DNA of 64,000 bases, taken from positions 6,510,001 to 6,574,000 of the forward strand of contig NZ_CP107799.1 in assembly GCF_041431135.1 (NCBI RefSeq). The letters are read 5' to 3'. Within the stretch, counting starts at the first letter, position 1. Every line of letters starts with the position of its first letter. The DNA comes from Streptomyces sp. NBC_00554. Its GTDB lineage: Bacteria > Actinomycetota > Actinomycetes > Streptomycetales > Streptomycetaceae. A program made the translations under genes and the position numbers. Shown piece after piece: positions 15,977 to 23,069 of this stretch. The notes beneath the pieces were generated by a model. It had not been told where the DNA came from, did no database searches, and saw only the letters and a list, made by a program, of their open reading frames with translations.

Positions 15977-16708
15977 ATGTCCCCGATACGCACCACCCTG
16001 CGCCGGGCCGGCCTCGTCGCCGGTCTTGCCGCGGCCGGAGTCCTGGCGGCCGCGGGCGCGGCCTTCGCCCATGTGACGGTTCACCCCGAGAGCTACGCCA
16101 AGGGCGCCACGGACGGCGTTCTGACCTTCCGTGTCCCCAACGAGGAGGACACCGCCAGCACCACGAAGGTGCAGGTCTTCCTGCCCACCGACCATCCGGT
16201 CCTGGGCGTTCTGGTCACTCCCGAGGAGGGCTGGACCCCGGAGGTGACGACGACCAAGCTGAAGACCCCCGTCAAGACGGACGACGGCACGATCACCGAC
16301 GCCGTCTCCGAGATCACCTGGACCGGCGGCAGGATCCGCCACGGCGAGTACCAGGACTTCAACGTCGCCTTCGGTCAACTTCCCGACGACGTGGACCAGT
16401 TGACCTTCAAGACGCTGCAGACCTACTCGGACGGAAGCGTCGCCCGCTGGATCGAGGAGGCGGAACAGGGCGGGGACGAGCCGGAGAACCCAGCGCCGGT
16501 GCTGATGCTCACGGCCAAGACCGCGGCCGACTCCGAGGAGGCCGCGTCGTCGAGCTCGGACTCGGACTCGGCTCCTGCCGCCGAGAGTTCGGCCGCGAGC
16601 AGTGACTCGACTGCTCGTGGCCTGGGGATCGCCGGCCTGGTCGTGGGCGTCCTCGGCCTGGCCGCGGCCGGCTTCGCCCTCGCGCGCGCCCGCAGCGCCC
16701 GCTCCTAG
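15977..16708 (+). CDS. YcnI-like copper-associated protein (DUF1775)
   Basis: 243 residues. Signal peptide, then a mature N-terminus beginning AHVTVHPESYAKGATDGVLT, whose leading His after cleavage is the copper ligand known in YcnI. Conserved FRVPNEEDTASTTKVQVFLP and WTGGRIRHGEYQDFNVAFGQ follow. A Ser-rich linker (about 190-215) leads to one C-terminal transmembrane helix (GIAGLVVGVLGLAAAGFALA) with a basic tail, so the domain is displayed outside the membrane. Known family members bind Cu(II). The TAG stop lies in the first unit of a 16-bp repeat array. Confidence 0.9.
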   Translation: MSPIRTTLRRAGLVAGLAAAGVLAAAGAAFAHVTVHPESYAKGATDGVLTFRVPNEEDTASTTKVQVFLPTDHPVLGVLVTPEEGWTPEVTTTKLKTPVKTDDGTITDAVSEITWTGGRIRHGEYQDFNVAFGQLPDDVDQLTFKTLQTYSDGSVARWIEEAEQGGDEPENPAPVLMLTAKTAADSEEAASSSSDSDSAPAAESSAASSDSTARGLGIAGLVVGVLGLAAAGFALARARSARS

Positions 16709-16748
16709 TCCGTCCCGCTCCTAGTCCGTCCCGTTCCTGGTCCGTCCT
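16701..16748 (+). repeat. 16-bp tandem array across the ycnI stop codon
   Basis: Units GCTCCTAGTCCGTCCC at 16701-16716 and 16717-16732 are identical. A third, degenerate unit (GTTCCTGGTCCGTCCT) follows at 16733-16748, and echoes (AGTCCGTCCTGTTCC) continue to about 16774. The first unit contains the TAG stop at 16706-16708. Confidence 0.9.
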
Positions 16749-16799
16749 AGTCCGTCCTGTTCCGCTCCCAGTCCGCGAGCGGTTGCCGCCCCGCCGGTC

Positions 16800-17903
16800 T
16801 CAACTCCCCTCGGCGGGGCGGACCGCCCATCGCTGCTCCACCTTGGCCAGCCGCCAGTACGCCACGGCCGCGGCCCAGACGGCCACGAACAGGCCCACGA
16901 TGATGTACCCGACGTTGCCCAGGTCGAGCCCCGCGATCCAGCCGGTGACCGAGTCGGTCAGGTCGAGCTTCTCGTGCAGGACGCTCACCAGCTCGATCGT
17001 GCCGATGAAGAAGGCCACCGCGATGGACAGGCCGGTGATGGTGAGGTTGTAGAACACCTTGCGCACCGGGTTGGAGAAGGCCCACTGGTAGGCGAAGTTC
17101 ATGAACGTGCCGTCCAGGGTGTCGAACAGGCTCATCCCCGCCGCGAACAGCAGCGGCAGGCACAGGATCGCGTACCAGGGCAGGCCGGCCGCCGCGCCGC
17201 TGCCCGCCATCACCATCAGCGTGACCTCGGTGGCCGTGTCGAAGCCGAGGCCGAAGAGGAAGCCCAGCGGGTACATCTGCCCAGGACGCGTGATGGACTT
17301 GGTGAAGCGGCCGAGGATCCGGTTCATGAACCCCCGGGAATCCAGGTGCTGTTCGAGCTCGGCCTCGTCGTACGTACCGGCCCGCATCGCCCTGAAGACC
17401 CGCAGGATGCCGACCAGCGCGACGAGGTTGAGGGCGGCGATCAGGTAGAGGAACGACCCGGAGACCGTGGTGCCCATCACCCCGAGCACCTGGTGCGTAC
17501 TCGAGCCCTCGTTCATGATCCGCCCGGCCAGCTGGGTGCCTCCGGCGATCAGCGCGGCGAGCAGCACCACCACGCTTGAGTGCCCCAGCGCGAACCAGAA
17601 GCCCACCGACACCGGCCGCTTCCCGTCGGCCATCAGCTTTCGGGTGGTGTTGTCGATCGCGGCGATGTGGTCGGCGTCGAAGGCATGCCGCATGCCCAGG
17701 GTGTACGCCGTGATGCCCAGGCCGATGCCGAAGGCCTTGGAGCCGACCTCGTAGTGCTCCGGCACCACGAGCAGGAACAGGATGCCGAACGCGACGACAT
17801 GCAGCGCCGCGATCACTGCCAGAAGTACGGCCGTGCGCACGGTGTCCTCGCGTCGCCAGCGGAATCCGGCGGCGGGTGGGGACGACTGCGTGGGCAGGGT
17901 CAT
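16800..17903 (-). CDS. Nickel/cobalt permease, NiCoT family (HoxN/NixA)
   Basis: 367 residues from ATG 17903, which has GGAG 9 nt upstream; a GTG at 17933 lacks a site. About eight membrane helices. Signature HX4DH region: LGMRHAFDADHIAAIDNTT (about residues 70-87), plus GFWFALGHSSVVVLLA and LGFDTATEVTLM, all diagnostic for NiCoT uptake permeases. It imports Ni2+ or Co2+. A cobalamin riboswitch lies directly upstream on the same strand, so cobalt for B12 synthesis is the likely cargo. A divergent ArsR regulator adds possible metal control. Confidence 0.95.
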   Translation of the reverse strand: MTLPTQSSPPAAGFRWRREDTVRTAVLLAVIAALHVVAFGILFLLVVPEHYEVGSKAFGIGLGITAYTLGMRHAFDADHIAAIDNTTRKLMADGKRPVSVGFWFALGHSSVVVLLAALIAGGTQLAGRIMNEGSSTHQVLGVMGTTVSGSFLYLIAALNLVALVGILRVFRAMRAGTYDEAELEQHLDSRGFMNRILGRFTKSITRPGQMYPLGFLFGLGFDTATEVTLMVMAGSGAAAGLPWYAILCLPLLFAAGMSLFDTLDGTFMNFAYQWAFSNPVRKVFYNLTITGLSIAVAFFIGTIELVSVLHEKLDLTDSVTGWIAGLDLGNVGYIIVGLFVAVWAAAVAYWRLAKVEQRWAVRPAEGS

Positions 17904-17943
17904 GGGGTCACGCTCCAGCACCTCGTGGATCACTTCGTGAGAT

Positions 17944-18172
17944 GCCGTGGCCGGTCTCCTGGCTGACGGGGGTCCGCACCGTCCCGCCTTCCCGGCCGCC
18001 GGGAGGCGACCAGTGGCCGAAGTGGGACGGGGCGCCTCAAGCCGTTTGCTCCGTACACGAGTACGCCGTGTACGGACCTGGTCCGAGGCCCGATCACAGT
18101 GGCGAGGGCCGCTCCGGCCTGGGCCCCTTCGAGGACGAAGAGGCCGTCACCGGTCTTCCCGAACACCACGGC
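17944..18172 (-). promoter_or_regulatory. Cobalamin riboswitch upstream of the Ni/Co permease
   Basis: Read on the minus strand, the leader has the conserved cobalamin-aptamer elements in order. The closing helix strand GCCGTGG (18172-18166) comes first, then GGGAAGACCGGTG (18160-18148), the B12-box core CTCGCCACTGTG (about 18106-18095), AGCCAGGAGACCGGCC (17964-17949) and the helix partner CCACGGC (17950-17944). The aptamer ends about 40 nt before the permease ATG, so B12 binding could mask the GGAG ribosome-binding site. Family knowledge: such riboswitches switch off cobalt-uptake and B12 genes when cobalamin is plentiful. Confidence 0.88.
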
Positions 18173-18265
18173 CCACCAACCGTAGGCGTGGCCGCTCTCC
18201 CCTGCAAAGCTGCACAGGTGCGCAGGTATTGAAGATCACATAGCGGTGCCTGCGAAGATGACCTC

Positions 18266-18610
18266 ATGCACCTCGTCCCCGCCGAGCGCGCCGATCGCCG
18301 GACCATCGACGGCCACCGGGTCTGCGACGCAGTCGCCGGCATCGGTGAACCAGGGCACGTACGAGCCTGGGCCGACCGCTTCTCCCTCCTCGCGGACCCG
18401 CGTCGCCTCGCCCTGCTCCTGGCCCTGCACCGGGCCGGCCCCCTCGCCGTCTCCGACCTCGCCGTCGCGACCGGCATGAACGACCCCGCCGTGTCCCAGG
18501 CCCTGCGTCTGCTCCGTACCGCCGGGGTGGTCGAGGGCGACAAGGACGGGCGGGTCGTGCGCTACCGGGTGACCGACGGCCCGACCGCCGAACTCCTCGA
18601 GCACTGTTGA
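18266..18610 (+). CDS. ArsR-family metal-responsive repressor
   Basis: 114 residues. A single winged-helix domain: ADRFSLLADPRRLALLLALH (helix 2-3), LAVSDLAVATGMNDPAVSQALRLLRTAGVV (recognition helix) and the wing GDKDGRVVRYRVTD. Extra N-terminal residues include HRVCDAVAGIGE with one Cys and a His, and the C-terminus ends LLEHC, so His/Cys sensor ligands at both ends are plausible, as in the NmtR/KmtR-type Ni/Co sensors. It is transcribed away from the NiCoT permease with the riboswitch between them. Control of that permease or of a metal exporter is inferred. Confidence 0.88.
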   Translation: MHLVPAERADRRTIDGHRVCDAVAGIGEPGHVRAWADRFSLLADPRRLALLLALHRAGPLAVSDLAVATGMNDPAVSQALRLLRTAGVVEGDKDGRVVRYRVTDGPTAELLEHC

Positions 18611-18631
18611 GTTGCCAAGGTGCTGTGTCGC

Positions 18632-20044
18632 TCAGTGCTGCTCCGGTGCCTTCTTCTTGTTGACGAAGACCAGTGCTGCGCCGCCGATCACGACGAGGGC
18701 GATCGCCACGCCCCCGATGATCGGGGTGGCGCTGGAACTGCCGGTCTCGGCGAGGTCGGTGCCGTCGCTGAAGGTCTTGACCGACGTGGCGGGGCTCGGC
18801 TCACCGGCCGTCTGGGTCGTGACGTCGCTCGTGCTGCCCTGCGTCTCGCAGTCGAGCATGCCGGTGAAACGCTTCTCGAAGCCGTTCGCGCCGATGGCCG
18901 TGAAGTCGTACGCCTGGTCCTCCTGGAGCGTCACCGTCACCACCCGGGACTCGCCTGCCGGGACGGTGTGCTCGATCCCCGCCAGCTCGAAGGTGAACGC
19001 CTCGTCGCCCTCGTTGGCAGCCGTGATGTCAACGCCGCCCCTGGCGCAGTTCTTCTCGGCTGACAGCGCGGGTATCGCGCCTTCCGTGGCCCAGGTGGCG
19101 GTCGCCGTCGCGGAGACCGTCGACTCGCTGGAGCCGGCGAGTATCTGGGTCTGGCTGCGGGTCTCCGAGGCGAAGGCCCGGCCGACGGGCACGGTCGTCG
19201 ACGCCTGCACGGTCAGCGCGGCCGAACCGTCCGTGCTGTCCTCGGGCACGTCGAAGTAGAGCCGGCTGCCGTCGACCGCGGAGGTGATCACCTTGCCTTC
19301 CGCGTCCACGATCTCCACTCCGCTGGTGGCGGAGTCCGCGGGCGGAATCACCGTCACGCCGTCCGCGTTGGTGTGCACCGTGACCGGGCCGAGCTTCCCG
19401 CCGGCGTGGCCGGAGACCGCGGGCCGGTCGAGGGTCAGCGAGGCCGCGGGCTCCGCCAGGTTCTGCGCGCTCTTCTCCAGGTAGTCCGCGAGCTTCTCCG
19501 CCTGCGGGTCCACCGCGTCCACTTCGGCGCCGTCCGAGTACCGCCAGATGGCCACCTGGGTGCCGGCCGCCGCGTCCTGCTCGGTGAGACCGTCCGCTCC
19601 GGCCTTCTCGGCCAGCGCCACGAGGTTGTTCACCTGCGGATAGGAGTTCTGCAGGATCCAGCGGATCTTGCCCGCGTCCGCGTTGCCGTTCAGCGAGGTG
19701 CCGCTCCAGGAGGTCTCCTGGTACTTGGCGTCCTTCTGCGTCGGGTTGTGGAGGTCGATGCAGTAGGTCTGCAGGGTGCCGCCGTTGTCGACGGACATCT
19801 CGAACAGGCCCGCGGACACCTGCTGGTCCTCGCCGTTGGCGTCGTGTATCACGGCGGTTCCGTAGGTCTTCAGGCCGCCTATGGTGGCGGTCGCGCCACC
19901 CTGGTTCCGCGGCGTCTCGTCGGCGACGGCCGTACCGGCGGCGGCCATCGCCCCCGCGGCGACGAGCCCCGACACCAACGCCGCGGCGGCGAGGCGGGCG
20001 GCGCCTCGCCTGCGCGCGGACAACGCAGAGAACGAAGAAAGCAC
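18632..20044 (-). CDS. Sortase-anchored thioester-domain surface protein (Cys-Gln thioester)
   Basis: 470 residues from GTG 20044 (AAGGGA 6 nt upstream); an in-frame ATG at 20095 lies upstream but would put a tandem repeat into the signal peptide. Signal peptide to about residue 41. The thioester domain has Cys95 in LQTYCIDLHNPTQ and Gln163 in AAAGTQVAIWRYSDG, the pair that forms an internal thioester in Gram-positive adhesins. Ig-like regions follow, then a C-terminal LAETG motif, a hydrophobic helix and the basic tail NKKKAPEQH, so it is anchored by a sortase. A role in covalent attachment to a host or environmental surface is known for the domain but inferred here. Confidence 0.9.
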   Translation of the reverse strand: MLSSFSALSARRRGAARLAAAALVSGLVAAGAMAAAGTAVADETPRNQGGATATIGGLKTYGTAVIHDANGEDQQVSAGLFEMSVDNGGTLQTYCIDLHNPTQKDAKYQETSWSGTSLNGNADAGKIRWILQNSYPQVNNLVALAEKAGADGLTEQDAAAGTQVAIWRYSDGAEVDAVDPQAEKLADYLEKSAQNLAEPAASLTLDRPAVSGHAGGKLGPVTVHTNADGVTVIPPADSATSGVEIVDAEGKVITSAVDGSRLYFDVPEDSTDGSAALTVQASTTVPVGRAFASETRSQTQILAGSSESTVSATATATWATEGAIPALSAEKNCARGGVDITAANEGDEAFTFELAGIEHTVPAGESRVVTVTLQEDQAYDFTAIGANGFEKRFTGMLDCETQGSTSDVTTQTAGEPSPATSVKTFSDGTDLAETGSSSATPIIGGVAIALVVIGGAALVFVNKKKAPEQH

Positions 20045-20052
20045 AGAATTCC

Positions 20053-20092
20053 CTTCGAGCAGGACCCGTTGACTTCGAGCAGGACCCGTTGA
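20053..20092 (-). repeat. 20-bp tandem duplication in the leader of the thioester protein gene
   Basis: CTTCGAGCAGGACCCGTTGA (plus-strand reading) occurs twice at 20053-20072 and 20073-20092, identical. On the coding strand the repeat sits immediately upstream of the AAGGGA ribosome-binding site. If translation began at the ATG at 20095, the repeat would be translated as a doubled peptide. Confidence 0.95.
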
Positions 20093-20194
20093 CATGGGGG
20101 GACGGTCCCGGCAGCAGAATCAGAAGCCCCGTGATCCATGAGCTATGTCCGGCATCCTAAGGACGCGGCGCACCACGCTCCCCAGTCATGTCAT

Positions 20195-20297
20195 CCGATA
20201 ACCGATCCGACTCGGAATCGTTATCGCTCAACACGCCTGTGAGCTGCGCTTATCGACAAATCCACGAAAGCTGTTCGGAATGTACTTGTCGATAAGC
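20195..20297. repeat. Two inverted repeats between ssbB and the thioester protein gene
   Basis: GCTTATCGACAA (20248-20259) and TTGTCGATAAGC (20286-20297) are perfect 12-bp inverted arms with a 26-nt spacer; allowing a one-base bulge, the pairing extends outward to CTGCG. A second imperfect dyad (CGATAACCGATCCG with CGGAATCGTTATCG) lies at about 20197-20227. The region is AT-rich for this genome. It most simply terminates ssbB, but it also has the look of a protein-binding site. Confidence 0.6.
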
Positions 20298-20330
20298 CGC
20301 AGTTCGGTCAGGTCGTTTCCGGCTCTGACA

Positions 20331-20777
20331 TCACGTCACTCCGGCCGGCTCGGGCTGAGTCTGTGGCTCCGTTTCCCAACTGGGCTCCGGCTGGGGGCTC
20401 GGAGTCGATCCGGTGTCCCCCTTGGAGGCACGTCGGAACGCCGACGTGCCTCGTGAGAGGTCGTGGCCGATCGCCACCGCGTCGATGTCCGCCGACGTCC
20501 AGCTCTGGCCGTCGCGCTGTTCGGTGCGCACCTTCAACCTGCCCTGCACCATGACGGGATCGCCCACCGACACCGATGCCCCCACATTCGTGGCGAGCGC
20601 CCGATTGGCCCACACCGTGAAGAAGTTGGTGTGTCCGTCCGTCCACGCGCTCTTCTCGCGGTCCCAGTACCGCGCCGTCACCGCCAGCCGGAACCTCGCC
20701 GACGCCCCGTTGGCCAGCTCCCGGTACACCGGTGGCGTCGCCACGTTGCCCACCGCGCACACCATCGTCTCGTTCAT
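20331..20777 (-). CDS. ssbB: Single-stranded DNA-binding protein, SsbB type
   Basis: 148 residues from ATG 20777 (RBS GGAGAGG 8 nt upstream). An OB-fold over residues 1-110: NETMVCAVGNVATPPVYREL, RFRLAVTARYWDREKSAWTD, TNFFTVWANRALA, GDPVMVQGRLKV and TSADIDAVAIGHDLSRGTS. The C-terminal tail is short, Pro/Glu-rich and lacks the acidic DDDPPF tip that recruits replication partners. That marks the SsbB paralogue, which S. coelicolor uses in chromosome segregation during sporulation rather than in replication. It lies next to the dynamin-like genes that act in sporulation septation. Confidence 0.9.
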   Translation of the reverse strand: MNETMVCAVGNVATPPVYRELANGASARFRLAVTARYWDREKSAWTDGHTNFFTVWANRALATNVGASVSVGDPVMVQGRLKVRTEQRDGQSWTSADIDAVAIGHDLSRGTSAFRRASKGDTGSTPSPQPEPSWETEPQTQPEPAGVT

Positions 20778-21014
20778 CCCGAACACCTCTCCCGTATCTC
20801 CCGCACGAATGCGTCTGCGGCGCCTCTCGCGCCTCTCGCGGCGACCGCATGCGCTGCGATCGCCGCGAGTTCAGACTGCCTTCGCCAGGCCGGGCCCGCT
20901 GAGCGCTGTGTGCCACCGGCCGGTTGTGGACAACCGCGTCACCCGACGGGGTGGTGCCGGTTCAGCGTTTCAGCGGGTGCCGCTTCCGCAGGCGTCGGTT
21001 CAGCGGCTCTCGGT

Positions 21015-23069
21015 TCAGCCGACGGAGGCGGACGCCGCCCCCGTGACCCGTACGTACTGCTCCCGGACCTCCCGGTACCGCAGCAGTTCCGCCGCCACCG
21101 GATCGAGCACGCGGGCCCTTCCGCACCCGGCGGCGGCCTCCCGCAGCCGCCGTTCCGCTTCGAGCCCATAGCGTCTGGCGGGCCCGCGCGCCGCCATCCT
21201 GCTGCTCCACTCCACGGCCGGACCGCCGATGATGCCCGCCACCATCAGCAGCACCGGCACCCCGAGATTCGGTGACGTGACGCCGATGATCTGCCCCAGC
21301 AGCCAGAGCCCGCCGATGACCTGGAGGACCGTCATCGAAGCCTGGGCGAACACGGCGACCGGCCACCAGCCCGGCCGCGGTGGCCGGCCCACCGGTGCCG
21401 TGGCGCGCGCCGCCATCTCGTCCAGCGCCTCGGGCAGCCCCTGCGCCCCGCGTGCGGCCGCCTCGCGCACCGCCTGCGCCCAGGGCGCGGGGAGCCCGTA
21501 CGCCGCCCGGTCCGCCACCGTACGTACGGCCTGCTCGACGCGCTGGCGTGCCGTGGCCTCCTCGTCCGCGGGGGCACGGACGGGCAGCCGTCCGGTCGGT
21601 GGTTCGCGCCGGTCCTCGTACCAGCGCCACAGCCGCAGCCAGGGCGTGCCGCACGCGCGGTTGGCGTTGCGGCGCCACGCGCGCTCGGCCGCGTCGCCTG
21701 CCGCGACCGCACCCACCGCATCCGCGAGCCGGGCCGCGAACTCGTCGCGCGCCTCCTCGCTGAGGCCGGTCCGCCGCCCGGTCGCGTACACGGGCCGCAG
21801 CCGTGCCGCGGCGGCGTCCACGTCGGCGGAGATCCGGCGGGCGGCGGCGCCCCGCTCGGCCACGAACTGGCCGAGGGACTCGCGCAGTTCGCCGACGCCG
21901 TCCCCGGTGAGCGCCGACAGCGCGAGCACGGTCGCGCCCGGCTCGCCGTACTCGCCGAGCGCGATCCCGTCCTCGTCGAGGAGCCGCCGCAGGTCGTCGA
22001 GGACCTGGTCGGCGGCCTCACCGGGCAGCCGGTCCACCTGGTTGAGGACTACGAACATGACCTCCGCGTGACCCGCCATGGGCCGCAGATAGCGCTCATG
22101 GATGATCGCGTCCGCGTACTTCTCCGGATCCACGACCCAGATGACCGCGTCGACGAGCGCCAGGATGCGGTCCACGTGTTCGCGGTGCTGGACCGCCGCG
22201 GAGTCGTGGTCGGGCAGGTCGACCAGGACGAGGCCGCGCAGTTGTGCCTCCGCCTCCGCGCTCTGCAACGGGCGTCTGCGCAGCCGTCCGGGGATGCCGA
22301 GCCGGTCGATGAGCGTCGCCGCGCCGTCGCTCCAACTGCACGCGATGGGTGCCGCGGTGGTGGGCCTGCGTACGCCGGTCTCCGAAATGGCCACACCGGC
22401 GAGCGCGTTGAAGAGCTGCGACTTGCCGCTCCCGGTGGCCCCGGCGATGGCGACGACGGTGTGCTGCCCGGAGAGCCTGCGCCGCGCCGCCGCCTCGTCG
22501 AGGACCCGGCCCGCCTCGGCGAGCGTCCTGCTGTCGAGCCGCGTGCGGGACAGTCCCACCAGCTCGCGCAGCGCGTCGAGGCGTGAGCGCAGGGCTCCGT
22601 CGTACGCGAGAGGGGCGGGCGGGTCCTGAACGGCAGGCTTGGTCTCCACCGGTGCCGCCTGCGCGGTGGCCGTCTCGGACACGCGCCGCGCGATGAGCCC
22701 GTCGTCCCAGGCGGGGCCGCCCTCCGCGCGCGCGGACGGGTCGTCGTCCTTCACGCGTGCGTGCTCCGCTTCCTGAGGCTCCACGCGCGCGTGGACGTCC
22801 CCTGAGGGGGTGTTCTTGGGAAGCCCCTCTTCGGCGGGGGGCTCGCCGTCGCCGGTGCTCTTCTCGGCCTTGACCTTGGCATGGTCCTTGTCCTGGTCGC
22901 CCTCGTTCTGGCCCTCGCCCTTGCTCTCGTCCTCGGAACTTGCGTCCCCGGAGAGGTCGTTCTCGGATGTGCCCTCTTCGGGGGAGGCGTTTTCGAGGTG
23001 GTCCTCCCCGGGCTGGTCTGGGCGGTCGGCGTGATCCGTGTGGTCAGTGACGGCAGTCACCGCGGTCAC
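21015..23069 (-). CDS. dynB: Dynamin-like GTPase with membrane segments (DynB-like)
   Basis: 684 residues. The N-terminal ~150 residues are acidic and low-complexity. The GTPase domain follows with P-loop GATGSGKSQLFNAL, switch region RRPTTAAP, G3 VLVDLPDHDS and G4 FVVLNQVDRLPG. Near residues 570-620 are two hydrophobic helices (FAQASMTVLQVIGGLWLLGQ and VPVLLMVAGIIGGPAV), so it is membrane-integrated. In S. venezuelae, DynA and DynB are adjacent dynamin-like proteins that stabilise FtsZ rings during sporulation septation, and DynB is the membrane-embedded one. Synteny with ssbB and the paired GTPase supports this name. The GTG start overlaps the dynA stop (GTGA). Confidence 0.8.
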   Translation of the reverse strand: MTAVTAVTDHTDHADRPDQPGEDHLENASPEEGTSENDLSGDASSEDESKGEGQNEGDQDKDHAKVKAEKSTGDGEPPAEEGLPKNTPSGDVHARVEPQEAEHARVKDDDPSARAEGGPAWDDGLIARRVSETATAQAAPVETKPAVQDPPAPLAYDGALRSRLDALRELVGLSRTRLDSRTLAEAGRVLDEAAARRRLSGQHTVVAIAGATGSGKSQLFNALAGVAISETGVRRPTTAAPIACSWSDGAATLIDRLGIPGRLRRRPLQSAEAEAQLRGLVLVDLPDHDSAAVQHREHVDRILALVDAVIWVVDPEKYADAIIHERYLRPMAGHAEVMFVVLNQVDRLPGEAADQVLDDLRRLLDEDGIALGEYGEPGATVLALSALTGDGVGELRESLGQFVAERGAAARRISADVDAAAARLRPVYATGRRTGLSEEARDEFAARLADAVGAVAAGDAAERAWRRNANRACGTPWLRLWRWYEDRREPPTGRLPVRAPADEEATARQRVEQAVRTVADRAAYGLPAPWAQAVREAAARGAQGLPEALDEMAARATAPVGRPPRPGWWPVAVFAQASMTVLQVIGGLWLLGQIIGVTSPNLGVPVLLMVAGIIGGPAVEWSSRMAARGPARRYGLEAERRLREAAAGCGRARVLDPVAAELLRYREVREQYVRVTGAASASVG

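Noticed and set aside
17876..18243. Plus- and minus-strand frames between the permease and ArsR genes
   Set aside because: They translate the cobalamin riboswitch, which explains the conservation better.
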